Shown piece after piece: positions 1 to 7,438 of a stretch of DNA of 8,319 nt. The translations under genes were made by a program, and so were the position numbers. Position 1 is the stretch's first letter; the number at the start of each line of letters is the position of its first letter. Origin of the DNA: Azoarcus sp. (lineage in GTDB: Bacteria; Pseudomonadota; Gammaproteobacteria; Burkholderiales; Rhodocyclaceae); NCBI GenBank assembly GCA_031268685.1, contig JAIRWW010000098.1, forward strand, positions 1 to 8,319, given 5' to 3'. A model generated the notes under the pieces. It was not told the origin of the DNA. It ran no database searches and was given only the letters and a program-made list of their open reading frames with translations.

Positions 1-9
1 CGGACTGCG

Positions 10-60
10 CCGGACAAGAAAAAGGCCAGAACCCTTGTTTTTCTTAAGGATTCCGGCCTT
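10..60 (-). terminator. Rho-independent terminator of the tRNA-Ala gene
   Basis: Read on the minus strand, a 15-bp stem (positions 46-60 pairing with 22-36, with two G-U pairs) closes a 9-nt A-rich loop. It is followed directly by a T-rich tract, CTTTTTCTTG. The stem and tail form a textbook intrinsic terminator about 25 nt past the CCA end of the tRNA. On the plus strand the same stem is followed by non-T sequence, so it is oriented for the tRNA transcript. Confidence 0.85.
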
Positions 61-85
61 TGCCGGACTACTTCGGATGGTAAAT

Positions 86-161
86 TGGTGGACCGAAAGG
101 GGATCGAACCCTCGACCTCTGCATTGCGAACGCAGCGCTCTCCCAGCTGAGCTATCGGCCC
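86..161 (-). tRNA. tRNA-Ala, anticodon CGC
   Basis: The minus strand folds into a 76-nt cloverleaf with the CCA encoded. The acceptor stem GGGCCGA pairs with TCGGTCC, including the G3-U70 wobble that is the identity mark of alanine tRNAs, and the discriminator base is A73. The D arm contains AGCTCAGCTGGGAGAGC and the T arm contains GGTTCGATCCC. The anticodon loop is TTCGCAA between CTGCG and TGCAG, giving anticodon CGC, which reads GCG alanine codons. GCG is frequent in the high-G+C genes here. The gene has its own promoter (173-200) and terminator (10-60), so it appears to be transcribed alone. Confidence 0.97.
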
Positions 162-172
162 GAAGGGTGCGC

Positions 173-200
173 ATTGTAGCAGGAGTCAGGGGGTTGTGAA
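173..200 (-). promoter_or_regulatory. Sigma70-type promoter of tRNA-Ala
   Basis: On the minus strand the hexamers TTCACA (195-200) and TACAAT (173-178) are separated by 16 nt. Each matches the sigma70 consensus at 5 of 6 positions. TG at the extended -10 position strengthens it. The -10 box ends 11 nt before the first base of the tRNA, so transcription would start at or a few bases before the mature 5' end. Confidence 0.8.
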
Positions 201-267
201 CCTCGCGGTTGCCACACAGCGCACAGCCTTGCGGCGCGGAAGTCTCCCGGATGAACAAAAACAGAAT

Positions 268-297
268 TTCTCCTGCACAGGCATTCTCTTTTATAGT
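268..297 (+). promoter_or_regulatory. Candidate uvrA promoter (weak)
   Basis: TATAGT at 292-297 matches the -10 consensus at 5 of 6 positions and lies 30 nt before the uvrA ATG. The best -35 at a usable distance is TTCTCC (268-273, 18-nt spacer), which is poor. The region from 162 to 327 holds this candidate and the divergent tRNA promoter. I see no LexA box of the CTGT-N8-ACAG form, so SOS control of uvrA is not supported here. Confidence 0.3.
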
Positions 298-327
298 GTT
301 AGATTCGCCTGTCGTGCCGGCCCTGTC

Positions 328-3165
328 ATGGATGAAATCCGCATTCGCGGCGCTCGCGCCCATAATCTGAAGAACATCGACGTCGACTTGCCGCGCAACC
401 GGCTTACAGTCATCACCGGCCTGTCAGGCTCGGGAAAGTCGTCGCTGGCCTTCGATACGCTTTATGCCGAAGGTCAGCGCAGGTATGTCGAATCGCTTTC
501 GGCTTATGCGCGCCAGTTCTTGCAGTTGATGGAAAAGCCAGACGTCGATCTGATCGAGGGTCTCTCGCCGGCAATCTCCATCGAGCAGAAAGCCGCCAGC
601 CACAATCCGCGCTCCACGGTGGGGACCGTCACCGAAATCCACGATTACCTGCGCCTGCTTTTCGCGCGCGCCGGTACGCCGCATTGTCCGCGACACCCCG
701 AACGCGCGCTCGATGCGCAAAGCGTGTCGCAAATGGTCGACCAGGTGTTGGCGCTGCCCGCCGATTCCCGCGTGATGATCCTCGCTCCGCTGGCAAGCGG
801 CAGAAAAGGCGAACAGCAGGCGCTTTTTGCCGATCTCGCAGTCCAGGGGTTCATACGGGTGCGGGTAGATGGCATCGTCCATGAACTCGACGCTTTGCCT
901 CCGCTGGAGAAAAACTGCCGCCACGAAATTGATGTCGTCGTCGACCGTTTGCGGGTCAGGCCCGAAATGCGCGGGCGCTTGGCCGAATCGTTCGAGACCG
1001 CGCTCGCACAGGGCGACGGGCGCGCAATCGCTGTGGAAATGGATCGCGCCGAGGGCGGCGAGCATTTGTTTTCATCCCGCTTTGCTTGTCCGGTATGCGA
1101 TTTCACATTGCCCGAATTGGCGCCGCGGCTCTTTTCATTCAATAACCCCGCGGGCGCCTGTCCGCGTTGCGATGGCCTCGGGCAAATCGATTTCTTCGAT
1201 CCCACGCGAGTCGTCGTTCATCCAGGCTTGTCGTTGTCTGCCGGGGCGATCCGGGGCTGGGATCGGCGCAACCAATTCTATTTTCAGATGATCGCAAGCC
1301 TCGCCGCGCATTATGGTTTTGATGCCGAAGCGCCGTTCGAGAGTTTGCCGGCCAAGGCGCGCGACATTGTGCTTTACGGCTCGGGCAAGGAATGCATCGA
1401 CTTCCTGTACCCCTCCGAGAAAGGCCGGACGGTCAGCAAAAAACATCCCTTTGAAGGCATCATTCCCAATCTCGAACGGCGTTTCCGCGATACGGATTCG
1501 ATGGCGGTACGGGAAGAATTGCTTAAGTACCGCGCCAGCCATGCCTGCCCGGACTGCGGCGGCACGAGACTGGCTCCGGCTGCCCGCCATGTGCGGATCG
1601 CTGAACTGTCGCTGGCCGATGTGGCGCAATTGCCGTTGTCGCGCTGTCTGGCGTTTTTCGCCGATTTGCGGCTCGATGGGCGGCGTGCGCTCATTGCGGA
1701 AAAAATCGTCAAGGAGATTGCCACCCGCCTGCGCTTTCTCACGAATGTCGGCCTGGGTTACTTGAGTCTCGACCGCGCCGCCGATACCTTGTCCGGTGGT
1801 GAGGCACAGCGCATCCGGCTGGCCAGCCAGATCGGTTCCGGACTGACCGGCGTCATGTATGTGCTCGATGAACCTTCGATCGGCCTGCACCAGCGGGATA
1901 ATGGCCGCTTGCTCGAAACGCTGGGGCAATTGCGCGATCTCGGCAATACGGTGATCGTGGTCGAACACGATGAAGATTCCATCCGTAGCGCAGATTACCT
2001 CGTCGATATGGGGCCGGGCGCAGGCGAGGGCGGCGGTGAAATCGTCGCCTGCGGCACGCCCGAGGCGGTCGTCGCCAACCCCGCTTCCATCACCGGCGCA
2101 TGGCTCATGGGCCGTCGAAGCATCGCGATCCCCAGGCGCGTGCCGCCGGATGCTGGGCGCATGATCCGGATCGTCGGCGCATGCGGCAATAACTTGAAAA
2201 ACATCAGTGTCGACATTCCCGCCGGACTTTTCACCTGCGTCACGGGCGTATCGGGTTCGGGCAAATCCACGCTGATAAACGATACGCTGGGCGCCTGCGC
2301 CGCCCGCCAGATCAACGGCGCGAACGCCGAAGCCGCGCCGCATGACGCTATTCTCGGACTGGATGCCTTCGACCGCATCATCGACGTCGACCAATCGCCG
2401 ATTGGCCGTACACCGCGCTCCAACCCCGCTACGTACACCGGCCTGATGACACCGATCCGCGAATTGTTCGCCGGTGTGCCCGAGGCGCGCGCGCGCGGCT
2501 ATGGCGCGGGGCGGTTCTCGTTCAACGTCAAGGGCGGGCGCTGCGAGGCTTGCCAGGGTGACGGCATGATCCGGGTCGAAATGCACTTCTTGCCCGACAT
2601 GTATGTGCCTTGCGACAGTTGCAACGGCCGCCGCTACAACCGCGAGACGTTGGAGATCCGCTACAAGGGCCGCAACATCTTCGAGGTGCTGGAGATGACC
2701 GTCGATCAGGCGCTCGCCTTTTTCGGCGCGGTGCCGGGCATCGCCCGCAAGCTCGAAACCCTGGCCGATGTCGGTCTCGGCTACATCCGCCTCGGGCAAA
2801 GCGCTACTACGCTCTCCGGCGGCGAGGCGCAGCGGGTCAAGCTTGCGCTCGAACTCTCCAAGCGAGACACGGGCCGGACCTTATATATCCTCGACGAACC
2901 GACAACCGGCTTGCATTTCCAGGACATCGAATTGCTGCTCCGCGTCCTGCACCGGCTGCGCGATAGCGGCAATACCGTCATCGTTATCGAGCATAATCTT
3001 GATGTCATTAAAACGGCGGACTGGCTCATCGACCTGGGACCGGAAGGCGGCAATGGCGGCGGCGAACTGATTTGCGCAGGCACGCCAGAGACGGTCGCCG
3101 CCTGCGCGGAAAGCCACACGGGGCGGTATCTGGCGGCAGTGCTGGCGCGGGCGCGGGAAAAATAA
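328..3165 (+). CDS. uvrA: UvrABC excinuclease subunit A (UvrA)
   Basis: UvrA is the cytoplasmic ABC-type ATPase that recognises bulky DNA lesions with UvrB in nucleotide excision repair. The protein is 945 aa, against about 940 in E. coli. Two ATPase halves are complete. The first has Walker [10 protein letters not shown] at residues 31-39, signature LSGGEAQR at 488-495 and Walker B VLDEP at 512-516. The second has Walker [10 protein letters not shown] at 640-648, signature LSGGEAQR from 829 and Walker B ILDEP at 854-858. The Walker lysines fall at 37 and 646, the same numbers as in E. coli. Zinc-module cysteines are at 254, 257, 278, 281 and at 739, 742, 762, 765. The ATG at 328 is chosen because family homology begins there ([16 protein letters not shown]). 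An in-frame GTG at 196 would add 44 non-homologous residues and lies inside the divergent tRNA promoter. No strong Shine-Dalgarno precedes the ATG. It converges on the downstream tetR gene. Confidence 0.97.
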   Translation: MDEIRIRGARAHNLKNIDVDLPRNRLTVITGLSGSGKSSLAFDTLYAEGQRRYVESLSAYARQFLQLMEKPDVDLIEGLSPAISIEQKAASHNPRSTVGTVTEIHDYLRLLFARAGTPHCPRHPERALDAQSVSQMVDQVLALPADSRVMILAPLASGRKGEQQALFADLAVQGFIRVRVDGIVHELDALPPLEKNCRHEIDVVVDRLRVRPEMRGRLAESFETALAQGDGRAIAVEMDRAEGGEHLFSSRFACPVCDFTLPELAPRLFSFNNPAGACPRCDGLGQIDFFDPTRVVVHPGLSLSAGAIRGWDRRNQFYFQMIASLAAHYGFDAEAPFESLPAKARDIVLYGSGKECIDFLYPSEKGRTVSKKHPFEGIIPNLERRFRDTDSMAVREELLKYRASHACPDCGGTRLAPAARHVRIAELSLADVAQLPLSRCLAFFADLRLDGRRALIAEKIVKEIATRLRFLTNVGLGYLSLDRAADTLSGGEAQRIRLASQIGSGLTGVMYVLDEPSIGLHQRDNGRLLETLGQLRDLGNTVIVVEHDEDSIRSADYLVDMGPGAGEGGGEIVACGTPEAVVANPASITGAWLMGRRSIAIPRRVPPDAGRMIRIVGACGNNLKNISVDIPAGLFTCVTGVSGSGKSTLINDTLGACAARQINGANAEAAPHDAILGLDAFDRIIDVDQSPIGRTPRSNPATYTGLMTPIRELFAGVPEARARGYGAGRFSFNVKGGRCEACQGDGMIRVEMHFLPDMYVPCDSCNGRRYNRETLEIRYKGRNIFEVLEMTVDQALAFFGAVPGIARKLETLADVGLGYIRLGQSATTLSGGEAQRVKLALELSKRDTGRTLYILDEPTTGLHFQDIELLLRVLHRLRDSGNTVIVIEHNLDVIKTADWLIDLGPEGGNGGGELICAGTPETVAACAESHTGRYLAAVLARAREK

Positions 3166-3190
3166 ACAGCCGGGCAGGCGCCCGCCCGGC
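3155..3190 (-). terminator. Rho-independent terminator of the tetR gene
   Basis: On the minus strand, immediately after the repressor stop codon, GCCGGGC and GCCCGGC (3184-3190 and 3169-3175) form a 7-bp G+C-only stem. It is followed by the T-rich tail TGTTTATTTTT. The tail overlaps the last codons and stop codon of the convergent uvrA. On the plus strand no T-run follows the hairpin, so it serves tetR best, although the stem might also slow transcription from uvrA. Confidence 0.75.
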
Positions 3191-3191
3191 G

Positions 3192-3887
3192 TTAGCGCGG
3201 CCTCAGTCCGTCGAGAAAAATATCGACCGCCGCGCCGATATGCGCGTCGATCTCTGCTTCGGCAAGTGGCGGGCGTATCCGCAATACCCGTTCCAGATAC
3301 AAATTGCCACGCACCATACCGATGAAGCAGTTGGCTGCAAGGGCGCAGTCTTTCGTCTCGATTTCGCCCCGCGCCCGCGCGGCCTCCAGGATGCTCGCCA
3401 GCAACTTTGCGCCCTCGCCCGGTCCCCTGGCGAAAAAGCTCTTTGCCCGCGCGGGAGAAACGAAACTGTCCTGCATGATGATCCGGCTCATGTTTATGCC
3501 GCGTTCCGACATCAGGGTGGAAACGAATTTGTGCGCAAAACGGGTGAGCGCGGCGCGCAAGTCTGTGTCCTGGCCGATGCCGGTGTGCAGCGCCGGAAGA
3601 ATTTCGTCCGAGATTTCCGCTAGCAGGGCGTTTCGCAACCCTTCCTTGCCGCCGAATTCGGTGTAGATGCTGCGCCGGGAGCCGCCGGCGCGCTCGATGA
3701 TGGCCTCAAGGCTGGGCACGGCAAAACCTCGTTCGACAGAAAGCTCTTTCGCCGCGCGCAGCAGGGCGTCGCGTCGCTCGCCATGTTTGAGCCGACGGGC
3801 TTTCGATGGAGCGCTTTCCGCCGTCTGCCCGGATTCGTTTTTCGATTTCCGTGCCCGTCCTGCATCAGGCCGATTGTCGTGCCGCAT
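3192..3887 (-). CDS. TetR/AcrR-family repressor, AefR-like, of the adjacent efflux genes
   Basis: This 231-aa protein is a TetR-type one-component regulator. A charged, probably disordered N-terminal extension of about 35 residues precedes the DNA-binding domain at about 36-82. Its helix-turn-helix lies in the segment around SLEAIIERAGGSRRSIY, followed by the typical TEFGGKEGL. The remainder, including FARGPGEGAKLL and the MVRGNLYLERVL/PPLAEAEIDAHI region, resembles the AefR-like C-terminal ligand and dimer domain. ATG 3887 is chosen because GGGAGG (3897-3902) sits 9 nt upstream; an upstream extension to 4085 would cross the operator and promoters. The gene is divergent from emrA with a near-perfect palindrome between them, so it is inferred to repress both itself and emrAB and to be released by an exported compound. 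The ligand is unknown. Confidence 0.9.
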   Translation of the reverse strand: MRHDNRPDAGRARKSKNESGQTAESAPSKARRLKHGERRDALLRAAKELSVERGFAVPSLEAIIERAGGSRRSIYTEFGGKEGLRNALLAEISDEILPALHTGIGQDTDLRAALTRFAHKFVSTLMSERGINMSRIIMQDSFVSPARAKSFFARGPGEGAKLLASILEAARARGEIETKDCALAANCFIGMVRGNLYLERVLRIRPPLAEAEIDAHIGAAVDIFLDGLRPR

Positions 3888-3893
3888 GATTTC

Positions 3894-3923
3894 TTGCCTC
3901 CCGGAGTGCTTGCTATTTATGGT
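3894..3923 (+). promoter_or_regulatory. Candidate emrAB promoter
   Basis: TTGCCT (3894-3899) and TATGGT (3918-3923) are 18 nt apart, each matching the sigma70 consensus at 4 of 6 positions. The -10 box overlaps the left arm of the 20-bp palindrome, so a bound TetR dimer would block it. Transcription would begin about 65-70 nt before the emrA ATG. An alternative -35, TTGGCA at 3941-3946, has no convincing -10 partner. Confidence 0.35.
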
Positions 3924-3938
3924 ACTGCTCAGTACCAT
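3919..3938. promoter_or_regulatory. TetR-family operator palindrome
   Basis: The site is ATGGTACTG, two bases, CAGTACCAT: perfect 9-bp arms around a 2-bp centre. It is the only strong palindrome in the 112-bp gap between tetR and emrA. Its size and position suit a TetR dimer. It overlaps the -10 boxes of candidate promoters in both directions, so a single bound dimer could repress both. Binding by this repressor is inferred, not shown. Confidence 0.8.
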
Positions 3939-3947
3939 CATTGGCAA
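3919..3947 (-). promoter_or_regulatory. Candidate tetR promoter
   Basis: On the minus strand TTGCCA (3942-3947, 5 of 6 matches) and TACCAT (3919-3924, 4 of 6) are separated by exactly 17 nt. The -10 box is formed by one arm of the palindrome, which predicts autorepression. It lies about 32 nt before the tetR start codon. Confidence 0.5.
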
Positions 3948-3999
3948 ACCATGCCGCGCCAGCAGGACAAGGCGAGCGATATCCCCGGAGTAGCCGATC

Positions 4000-5241
4000 A
4001 TGAGCGCACAGGACGCACCGCCTTCATCCTCTGTTCCAGTTTTCCCGCCGCCATCGCCGCCGATGCTGTCCGATGGCGGCGGCAACGGCGGCGCGCGCAG
4101 GCGGGCAATGCTGTTGCTGATACTGGCCTTCCTCGGCGCTGTGGCGGCTTATGGCATGTATTGGTTCTCCGTCCTGCGCTGGCGGGAATCGACCGACGAT
4201 GCCTATGTCGCCGGGCACATCGTGCAAATCACGCCGCAAATCGGCGGCATGGTCAAAGCCGTGCTCGTCGACGACACCGATGCCGTGGCGGCGGGCGATA
4301 CCTTGGTCGAACTGGATGCCGCGGATAGCCGTGTGGCGCTGGATCAGGCGGAAGCGGCGCTGGCGCAGGCGGTGCGCGAGGTGCGTGTGCTCAAGGTCAA
4401 AAACGATGCGATGCGCGCCGAGGTGGCTGTGCGGCAGTCGGAAGTCGACCGCTTGACGCAAGACTTGGCGCGGCGCGCGGAAATCGTCCGGCGCGGCTTC
4501 GTTTCCAAAGAAGATTTCGAGCACACGCGCGAGGCGCTGCGGATGGCGCAATCGGCGCTGATAGCGGCAAGGGAGCAATTGGCGGCGAATCGTGTGCTGA
4601 CCGAAGGCACCAGCCTCGGGAATCACCCCGGCGTACTTCAGGCCGCATCGAAGGTCGAAGAAGCCTGGCTGGCGTGGTCGCGCTCGCGCATCACCGCGCC
4701 GCTCGCCGGGCAAGTGGCGAAACGCAATATCCAGGTGGGGCAGCGGGTAGCGGCAGGCACGCCGCTCATGGCGGTAGTGCCTTTGCGCCAGTTGTGGGTA
4801 GAAGCCAATTTCAAGGAAGTGCAGCTCGGCCGGATGCGCGTCGGCCAGCCGGTTGTGTTGACCGCCGATTTCCATGGGTCGAGCGTCGAATATCATGGCC
4901 GTGTCGCCGGGCTGGCCGCGGGCACCGGCAGTGCGTTCGCCTTGCTGCCGGCGCAAAACGCCACCGGCAATTGGATCAAGGTTGTGCAACGGGTGCCGGT
5001 CAGGGTGGAGATCGAAGCGGCGCAACTGGAAAAATATCCATTGCGCATTGGCCTGTCGATGCGGGCGACGGTGGACATTCACGACAACGGCGGCGCAATG
5101 GTCGGGACGGAGAAAGAGGTCGGGAAATCGCCGCCGGAGGCAAATCCATCTTCATCCGATGATGCGCTTGGCGAAGCGCGCGCCAGGATTGCGGAAATCA
5201 TCCGCGAGCACAGCGCCACACCTGGCGGCGGCGGGAAGTAA
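4000..5241 (+). CDS. emrA: EmrA-like membrane fusion (HlyD-family) efflux protein
   Basis: This 413-aa periplasmic adaptor would connect the EmrB exporter to an outer-membrane channel. A proline-rich cytoplasmic N-terminus (1-33) is followed by one membrane anchor at about 36-58. DDAYVAGHIVQITPQIGG (66-83) opens the first lipoyl half. A long alpha-helical coiled-coil hairpin follows at about 111-225. The second lipoyl half starts at SRITAPLAGQVAKRN (229-243), and a beta-barrel segment contains LWVEANFKEVQL and NWIKVVQRVPVRVEI. A tail of about 50 residues rich in S, E and A follows the barrel and is probably disordered. ATG 4000 has GGAG (3987-3990) 9 nt upstream. The stop is 3 nt before emrB, indicating one transcript. 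The symbol reflects family resemblance; FarA or VceA-type adaptors are equally close by eye. Confidence 0.93.
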   Translation: MSAQDAPPSSSVPVFPPPSPPMLSDGGGNGGARRRAMLLLILAFLGAVAAYGMYWFSVLRWRESTDDAYVAGHIVQITPQIGGMVKAVLVDDTDAVAAGDTLVELDAADSRVALDQAEAALAQAVREVRVLKVKNDAMRAEVAVRQSEVDRLTQDLARRAEIVRRGFVSKEDFEHTREALRMAQSALIAAREQLAANRVLTEGTSLGNHPGVLQAASKVEEAWLAWSRSRITAPLAGQVAKRNIQVGQRVAAGTPLMAVVPLRQLWVEANFKEVQLGRMRVGQPVVLTADFHGSSVEYHGRVAGLAAGTGSAFALLPAQNATGNWIKVVQRVPVRVEIEAAQLEKYPLRIGLSMRATVDIHDNGGAMVGTEKEVGKSPPEANPSSSDDALGEARARIAEIIREHSATPGGGGK

Positions 5242-5244
5242 ACG

Positions 5245-6789
5245 ATGCCCGGTCCCGCGCGCCCCGCCGGTCTGCCGCCGCTCGAAGGCAGCGCGCGGAC
5301 GCTGGCGACGATTTCGCTGGCCTTGGCGACCTTGATGAACGTGCTCGACACGACCATCGCCAACGTCTCCATCCCCACGATTGCGGGCGATCTCGGCGTC
5401 TCTGCGAGCCAGGGGACGTGGGTCATCACCTCGTTTGCGGTCGCCAACGCCATTTCGGTGCCGCTGTCCGGATGGCTGGCGCAGCGTTTCGGGCAAGTAC
5501 GGGTGTTCGTGTGCTCGACACTGCTTTTCGTCCTCGCTTCATGGCTGTGCGGACTCGCGCACAGTCTCGATATGCTGATTGCGTTTCGCATCATACAGGG
5601 GCTGGTGGCCGGGCCGATGATTCCGCTATCGCAATCGCTGCTCCTGCAATGCTACCCGTCCGCCAAAAGCGGCACGGCGCTGGCCATCTGGTCGATGACC
5701 ACGACGGTAGCGCCGGTGATCGGCCCCATCCTCGGCGGCTGGATTTCGGACAACATGGCCTGGGGCTGGATTTTCTACATCAACATCCCCGCTGGGCTGC
5801 TGGCGGCGGGGACGAGTTGGATGCTGCTCAAGCACCGCGAACTGCCCACCGCCCGTCTGCCGGTCGATACAGTGGGGCTGGCCCTGCTGGTGATCTGGGT
5901 CGGGGCGATGCAACTGGTGCTCGATCGAGGCAAAGAACTGGACTGGTTCGGTTCCACCGAAATCGTCGTCCTGACGGTCATCGCCATGGCGGGGTTCTGC
6001 TTTTTCCTCGCCTGGGAACTGACCGAAAAGCATCCCATAGTCGACCTGAAGCTATTCAAGCGGCGCAACTTCACGTTCGGCACGCTGGCCTTCTCGCTCG
6101 GATATGGCGTTTTCTTTGCCAGCATCGTCGTGCAGCCCTTGTGGATGCAGCAATACATGGGCTACACCGCCACCTGGGCGGGGCTGGCCACGGCGCCTTC
6201 CGGCCTTGTGGCGATTTTGTTCATGCCCTATGTGGGCAAATCGCTTGGTCGGATCGACCCCCGCATATTCGCGGCGCTTGCCTTCATCATCCTGGCGCTG
6301 GCCTCTTTCATGCGCGCCGGGTTCAACACCGACATGGCGTTTTTCGACATGGTCGCGCCCCAACTCGTCCAGGGCGTCGCCATGGCGGGGTTTTTCGTGC
6401 CACTGTCGGCCATATTGCTGTCCGGCCTCGACCCCGCGCAGGTACCTGCCGCCGCCGGTCTATCCAATTTTGCGCGGATCACGGCGGGCGCCTTCGGCGC
6501 CTCGATCTCGGTCACGCTCTGGGAAAGCCGCGCCGCCCTGCATCACGCGCAATTGGCGGAAACAATAGAACCATACCGACCAGCGGCGCAAATGGCGCTC
6601 GAAGCCCTGCAAGAACGCGGCATGGATCAGGCGCAAGCCCTGGCAGTGATCAACCGCATGATCGACACGCAATCGGCAACGCTCTCGCTGGTGGAGTTTT
6701 TTTGGGCCTCGGGAGGCGTATTTCTGCTGCTGCTCGCCTTGCTTGCGCTGACAGGCCCGGCCCGGATGGCGTCAAGGCAAAGTAAATAA
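5245..6789 (+). CDS. emrB: EmrB-like DHA2-family multidrug exporter (MFS, 14 TM)
   Basis: This 514-aa inner-membrane proton-coupled transporter belongs to the DHA2 drug-exporter family, whose usual length is about 500 aa and 14 helices. TM1 carries the motif LDTTIANVSIP (34-44). Motif A is GWLAQRFG (76-83). The antiporter motif C of TM5 is visible as APVIGPILGGWI (156-167). IFYINIPAGLL (177-187) is also typical of EmrB proteins. A C-terminal periplasmic loop at about 425-480 precedes the last helix (488-503). The ATG follows the emrA stop by 3 nt, with GGGAAG just upstream inside emrA as ribosome-binding site. With EmrA it would form an envelope-spanning pump for hydrophobic or anionic toxicants. 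No outer-membrane partner gene lies in the window. Its last 140 bp are overlapped on the other strand by a run-on reading frame. Confidence 0.94.
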   Translation: MPGPARPAGLPPLEGSARTLATISLALATLMNVLDTTIANVSIPTIAGDLGVSASQGTWVITSFAVANAISVPLSGWLAQRFGQVRVFVCSTLLFVLASWLCGLAHSLDMLIAFRIIQGLVAGPMIPLSQSLLLQCYPSAKSGTALAIWSMTTTVAPVIGPILGGWISDNMAWGWIFYINIPAGLLAAGTSWMLLKHRELPTARLPVDTVGLALLVIWVGAMQLVLDRGKELDWFGSTEIVVLTVIAMAGFCFFLAWELTEKHPIVDLKLFKRRNFTFGTLAFSLGYGVFFASIVVQPLWMQQYMGYTATWAGLATAPSGLVAILFMPYVGKSLGRIDPRIFAALAFIILALASFMRAGFNTDMAFFDMVAPQLVQGVAMAGFFVPLSAILLSGLDPAQVPAAAGLSNFARITAGAFGASISVTLWESRAALHHAQLAETIEPYRPAAQMALEALQERGMDQAQALAVINRMIDTQSATLSLVEFFWASGGVFLLLLALLALTGPARMASRQSK

Positions 6790-7438
6790 AAAAGCAAGCG
6801 GGCGCGGGGAGGAGCCTGTCCTGCTTTTGTCTCGACGGCCCTGGTTTTTTTCTCGAACCGTCTGGTTTTTTTCCAGAACGTCCTGGCTCTTTTCCAGACG
6901 GTTCTGGTTTATTTCCAGAACGTTCTCCAAAAAGCCACAAAAATCCTGCTAAAAAAGCAGGCGATTCTGGTTTTTCCCCAAGATGTCCTGGCTTTTTTCC
7001 AGACGGTTTGAGTTCCGAATCAGACTGCTTGAATAACGATAATCCGATGCCGGTACAATCAACGGGGCGCTCCCATACCAACGTTTGAACGCGGGACATC
7101 CCTTTTTCTATCCAGTAGACGACAACCTCTTTTTCTATATAGAATCGTTCGTCCCCATCTACATTGGGCGGGAACTTGTAGCCCACCGCGCAGAAATGGT
7201 TCCTGTCGTCCAGTTTATCGATCTCGTTACCCTCGTTGTCGTAGCGGGTATGGACGATCCAGTATTTGAGTTCGTCCACAATCGCGCTGAACTTAGGGTC
7301 TTTTTCAAAATCTAAATGTCCCGAAGGAGGAAAACTGTAAATCAATTCCGAGAAGTCCTCCTTCTCCCCCGCCATCCACTGCATGGTAGCGCATGACAGG
7401 AGCGATGCCACGAGAAAGACTGAAAAAATGTTTTTCAT
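6650..7438 (-). CDS. Putative exported protein, copy 1 of a tandem family, with C-terminus replaced by heptad repeats
   Basis: I do not recognise the family. The 262-aa frame starts with MKNIFSVFLVASLLSC, a secretion signal with a possible lipoprotein cysteine at 16. Residues 25-139 align with the other two copies: EKEDFSELIY, PPSGHLDFEKDP, NHFCAVGY (80-87), VVVYW and GIGLSLF. From about residue 144 the conserved C-terminal half of the family is absent. Instead residues 146-208 are nine 7-residue repeats, best seen as SGNKPEP, SGKEPGR, SGKKPDG, encoded by the 21-bp minisatellite. The last 54 or so residues are low-complexity sequence, the final 46 codons running antisense to the emrB 3' end. 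ATG 7438 follows the copy 2 stop by 25 nt, with an AAGGCGGA-like ribosome-binding site. The N-terminal part looks like a real gene; the tail is probably an unselected run-on, so the gene may be a truncated remnant. Confidence 0.6.
   Translation of the reverse strand: MKNIFSVFLVASLLSCATMQWMAGEKEDFSELIYSFPPSGHLDFEKDPKFSAIVDELKYWIVHTRYDNEGNEIDKLDDRNHFCAVGYKFPPNVDGDERFYIEKEVVVYWIEKGMSRVQTLVWERPVDCTGIGLSLFKQSDSELKPSGKKPGHLGEKPESPAFLAGFLWLFGERSGNKPEPSGKEPGRSGKKPDGSRKKPGPSRQKQDRLLPAPACFFIYFALTPSGPGLSAQARRAAAEIRLPRPKKTPPARALPIACRSCG
6790..6830 (+). terminator. Possible terminator after emrB
   Basis: AAAAGCA (6790-6796) directly after the emrB stop pairs with TGCTTTT (6822-6828), leaving a loop of about 25 nt that is G-rich and can pair partly within itself. 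The T-run is part of the stem, so this is a weak candidate. The hairpins of the minisatellite that follows, with T-rich loops, could also help stop transcription from emrB. Confidence 0.3.
6821..7008. repeat. 21-bp minisatellite, nine units, hairpin-forming
   Basis: Nine head-to-tail units tile the region: the first is 20 bp (6821-6840) and the rest are 21 bp each, beginning at 6841, 6862, 6883, 6904, 6925, 6946, 6967 and 6988. The consensus is close to CTGG, seven T, CCAGAACG plus two to three variable bases. CTGG and CCAG make each unit a small hairpin with a T-rich loop. The best is GTTCTGG/CCAGAAC at 6901-6921, a 7-bp stem and 7-nt loop. Units 6 and 7 (6925-6966) keep the 21-bp spacing but are A-rich on this strand, as if inverted; one forms CCTGCT/AGCAGG. 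Because 21 is a multiple of three, the array stays open as heptapeptides in the minus-strand gene. Confidence 0.85.

Noticed and set aside
86..161. tRNA-Ala as an integration site for the accessory region
   Set aside because: The low-G+C array is over 6 kb away with core-like genes between, no integrase is seen, and no copy of the tRNA 3' end occurs near the array.
196..327. In-frame GTG at 196 as the uvrA start
   Set aside because: The added 44 residues show no UvrA similarity and the codon lies within the -35 box of the divergent tRNA promoter; UvrA homology begins exactly at ATG 328.
162..327. SOS (LexA) operator before uvrA
   Set aside because: No CTGT-N8-ACAG site is present; the nearest sequence (CTGCACAG) has the wrong spacing.
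1135..2799. 554-codon open frame antisense to uvrA
   Set aside because: A high-G+C shadow frame of a strongly conserved gene with no recognisable domain; the same applies to other long alternative frames inside uvrA, emrA and emrB.
3072..3623. Plus-strand open frame across the end of uvrA and tetR
   Set aside because: It is antisense to the well-supported TetR gene and overlaps uvrA; no domain features.
5418..6785. 455-codon open frame in another frame of emrB
   Set aside because: It overlaps the whole EmrB coding sequence, is rich in R, H and G as expected of a shifted frame, and has no membrane or domain pattern.
6821..7008. Possible CRISPR array
   Set aside because: The units are directly contiguous without unique spacers and their period is only 21 bp; it is a minisatellite.
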